In this document: one piece after another, positions 61,942-64,000 of the stretch | How positions within the stretch are numbered: position 1 is the stretch's first letter | Layout of the letters: the number at the start of each line of letters is the position of its first letter | Assembly: GCF_009740285.1 (NCBI RefSeq) | Contig: NZ_CP046566.1 | Location: 2,662,501 to 2,726,500 of the forward strand | Reading direction: 5' to 3' | Length of the DNA stretch: 64,000 nucleotides | From: Phnomibacter ginsenosidimutans | GTDB taxonomy: Bacteria > Bacteroidota > Bacteroidia > Chitinophagales > Chitinophagaceae | Translations under genes and position numbers: made by a program | The notes under the pieces: generated by a model | Told to the model about the DNA's origin: nothing | What the model saw: the letters and a program-made list of their open reading frames with translations, nothing else | Database searches by the model: none

Positions 61942-63987
61942 TTACAAACTGATCAACACCTGAAAGCGGACATCTGTTTTGTGGTTGCCCAAAATTTCAT
62001 CGTTGCCACTACCCACCGTGGTTCGGTCGGTGTACCAGGTGCGGGCCAGTCGAAACCAAGCCGTGACCGATTTGCTGATATCGTAGTTGATATTGAAATA
62101 ACCCCGGTACCCTTTGTCGTAAAAGGGCGGAATGGAAAAACTATACAGCACATCATTTTCAAAAGCGTACAAACGACTATTGTAATCGTCGGTTTCAAAA
62201 TATTGCAACCTGAAATTGAGCGACAGCGGTTGCATCATGGGCTTGTACAGCATGTCGGCAAACACTAAAAAACCTTCTTCGGCCTGTGCGCCTTTACGGT
62301 CGTACCACACCATTTCGGTACGGGCCCGCAGCGTTACAGCCGGCGACACTTTCAGCACCGCATGTGTACGCCAGTTTTGGCGGGCCACATCTTGGGTGAG
62401 TGCCGTGGGCAAATTGGTATTGCTGTAGTTGATGGCTTTGGTTTCGCTGCGGTAGCGGGTGTAGACTTCCACTTGTTTGTTGGGCTTCCAGGTAAACTGT
62501 ACCACATAGTCCTTCCCTTTCGAAGGCCGGTCTACCCGAAACTTCAGCCAGGGAAAACTGTACAAATCGGCATAGGCATCTATGCGAATGGTACGCAGCG
62601 GCCGCAGCGATGCCCCGAAAAACATCCCCCGTTCATTGATTGGCGTGGTGCTTTCGGTAAATGCATTGGCATACAAACTGTGATAATTACGGTCAATGTT
62701 GCGCACCTGCAACGACAGGTCTAAGCGAGGATCAACACTGGTGAGCAACCCTGCCACATACGCCTTGCCGCCACCAGGGTTCATGGCGTATTCGCCAAAG
62801 GCATGCACATTACGCCAGGTGTAGGCAAACTCTGCACTCATGCCGGTGAGTTTATCGCCACCGAAAGCAAACTGGTTGTAAGGTTCATCCTGCTTTTGCA
62901 ATGGCTTGCTCAACTGGTAGTGAATACCATTGGCAGCCAGCATCAGCTGTTTGTTTTTGTATTGCAATCTTCCGCCCGTAGCTGTTTGCGTAATGTTGTA
63001 GCGGTCATTCAACTCATTTTCTGTTCGGTGAAAGCCGCTGGTTAAAATACTGCTGATGTAATCTTCAAAATTGGCAGAATCAACCACTGCATTAGCCGAT
63101 ACTTTTCGGCGGGAAGCAAACACACTCAGCTGCAGTTTTTCTTTACCCACGGTGATGGCGGCACCCCGCATAAAATTGACTTCGCCGGGGCTGTTGTACG
63201 GCCTAAAGGTTTCGGCCTGCCGTTTGATGTTCATTACATCCACACTCTTGCGAAAAGCCAAGGATTGATAGACTAACAAACCCTGCCCAAGGTTAACTGT
63301 AAAATCGCCCAAGGCCAGTTGTTTTACCACACCCACATTGCGTACAAACAAGTGCATGCTGTAAAAATCGAAACCGTTTTTCTGAGCTCCTTTAAAGAAT
63401 TGTTCGCCGGGATCCTTCTCTCCCAATATGCCATATTGCAATTGGTTTTTGTACACGTATTTGTAGCGAAACAACAGCCGCTGCTGGCTACCCAAATACG
63501 TTGGCGGCATTGTGTCTTTTGGTAAAAACCCTTTACTCTTTTCCAAGGTTTGCCCCACCCGAAACAAGATATAATGATTGCCTTCCGTGAAGCGTTTGCG
63601 AAAGTTTTGCAATAAGTTTTCTGCCGGGCCAACGCTGATGTATGGCCGGATGCGGGCAATGGTTTCCAAATCCCAACCGGGCACGGATTGCAGTTCGTAT
63701 ACACTCAGCAGCAACCCATTGAGCCGGCGGTATTGCAAAAAGGTTTGTATCTGCAATTCGCTCAAAAAACGGAATACCTGCAAGTCGGCTTCCTGCGCCG
63801 TATTCATGTTGAGCGGGTTGCGGCTGTATTGCTGAATTTGTTGCAGGTAAGAATCGTCTTCGGTTTCCGTTTCATCCGCTTCGGCCAGGTTTTCCAACTG
63901 TTGCTCCACCGTAGTTTGTTGCACTACCTGTGCCTGCACATGCAAGAGCAGCATACAACCTACTATGAGCAACCAGCAACGTTTCAT
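61942..63987 (-). CDS. Helix-hairpin-helix domain outer-membrane beta-barrel protein
   Basis: 681 residues with signal peptide 1-19 (MKRCWLLIVGCMLLLHVQA). Residues ~55-118 form tandem ComEA-like helix-hairpin-helix units (NPLNMNTAQEADLQVFRFLS, LLLSVYELQSVPGWDLETIA). The remaining ~550 residues look like an outer-membrane beta-barrel, with amphipathic strands ending in aromatics (HYILFRVGQTLEKSKGF, LLFRYKYVYKNQLQYGILGE, FRVDRPSKGKDYVVQFTWKP) and a terminal strand DVRFQVLISL. The family is common in Bacteroidota; a DNA-binding-type HhH on a surface barrel is odd, and no function is established. Confidence 0.85.
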   Translation of the reverse strand: MKRCWLLIVGCMLLLHVQAQVVQQTTVEQQLENLAEADETETEDDSYLQQIQQYSRNPLNMNTAQEADLQVFRFLSELQIQTFLQYRRLNGLLLSVYELQSVPGWDLETIARIRPYISVGPAENLLQNFRKRFTEGNHYILFRVGQTLEKSKGFLPKDTMPPTYLGSQQRLLFRYKYVYKNQLQYGILGEKDPGEQFFKGAQKNGFDFYSMHLFVRNVGVVKQLALGDFTVNLGQGLLVYQSLAFRKSVDVMNIKRQAETFRPYNSPGEVNFMRGAAITVGKEKLQLSVFASRRKVSANAVVDSANFEDYISSILTSGFHRTENELNDRYNITQTATGGRLQYKNKQLMLAANGIHYQLSKPLQKQDEPYNQFAFGGDKLTGMSAEFAYTWRNVHAFGEYAMNPGGGKAYVAGLLTSVDPRLDLSLQVRNIDRNYHSLYANAFTESTTPINERGMFFGASLRPLRTIRIDAYADLYSFPWLKFRVDRPSKGKDYVVQFTWKPNKQVEVYTRYRSETKAINYSNTNLPTALTQDVARQNWRTHAVLKVSPAVTLRARTEMVWYDRKGAQAEEGFLVFADMLYKPMMQPLSLNFRLQYFETDDYNSRLYAFENDVLYSFSIPPFYDKGYRGYFNINYDISKSVTAWFRLARTWYTDRTTVGSGNDEILGNHKTDVRFQVLISL

Positions 63988-64000
63988 ACACTATAACGCT

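Overview
The window looks like a chromosomal segment of a Bacteroidota bacterium, most likely family Chitinophagaceae. Evidence: two SusC/SusD pairs, lipoproteins with Bacteroidota-type lipoboxes, a type IX secretion (T9SS) C-terminal sorting domain, DUF5686 and HhH/beta-barrel outer-membrane proteins, promoters resembling TAnnTTTG, and homologues typical of that family. I saw no rRNA, tRNA, CRISPR array or insertion sequence. The family assignment is inference.

Region 1 (1-24.4 kb) is a polysaccharide utilisation locus, almost certainly for pectic rhamnogalacturonan-I. Ten genes run leftward with short gaps: a four-FAS1-domain lipoprotein, SusC2, SusD2, a two-FAS1 lipoprotein with a carbohydrate-binding-like C-terminus, a second two-FAS1 lipoprotein broken by a frameshift, SusC1, SusD1, a GH43-like lipoprotein, a PL11 rhamnogalacturonan lyase and the start of a DUF4450-like protein that leaves the window. 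Upstream are a GH105 unsaturated rhamnogalacturonyl hydrolase and a LytS/LytTR-type two-component system (sensor with Reg_prop/Y_Y_Y domains) that probably senses the substrate. A 21-bp-period direct repeat next to a candidate promoter ahead of the ten-gene unit is a good candidate operator.

Region 2 (24.7-42.9 kb) is mostly housekeeping: GH13 amylase lipoprotein, tryptophan 2,3-dioxygenase, cysteine desulfurase, M20 peptidase, phosphoglucosamine mutase, DUF5686 protein, penicillin acylase family protein, MiaE-like hydroxylase, PyrF, PaiB-like protein, Mrp ATPase, a small secreted protein and CinA. Three of these genes (cysteine desulfurase, miaE, pyrF) are each broken by one missing base in an A/T homopolymer, which suggests sequencing error rather than three real pseudogenes.

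Region 3 (42.9-44.4 kb) has no convincing protein gene but holds four leftward intrinsic terminators in tandem, each preceded (in transcription) by the same AGGGTTTA-like element. Two of the intervening units share an upstream TGTAG-N8-CTACA inverted repeat. It sits beside an orphan NarL-type response regulator. I read it as an array of small non-coding (or tiny-peptide) transcription units; this is the most unusual item in the window.

Region 4 (45.2-64 kb) carries a PBP4-type carboxypeptidase, DUF6526 protein, NAD(P)HX repair enzyme, serine hydrolase, an MNT-HEPN toxin-antitoxin pair with an AT-rich lipoprotein gene (small accessory patch), SerA, a TPR histidine kinase/NarL regulator pair, L-threonine dehydrogenase, KdsA, a T9SS-sorted secreted protein, PRPP synthetase, RadC, a DUF3467 protein and an HhH/beta-barrel protein. 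Several genes (serA, kdsA, mntA) have a -7-like box only 4-6 nt before the start codon, implying leaderless or near-leaderless mRNAs.
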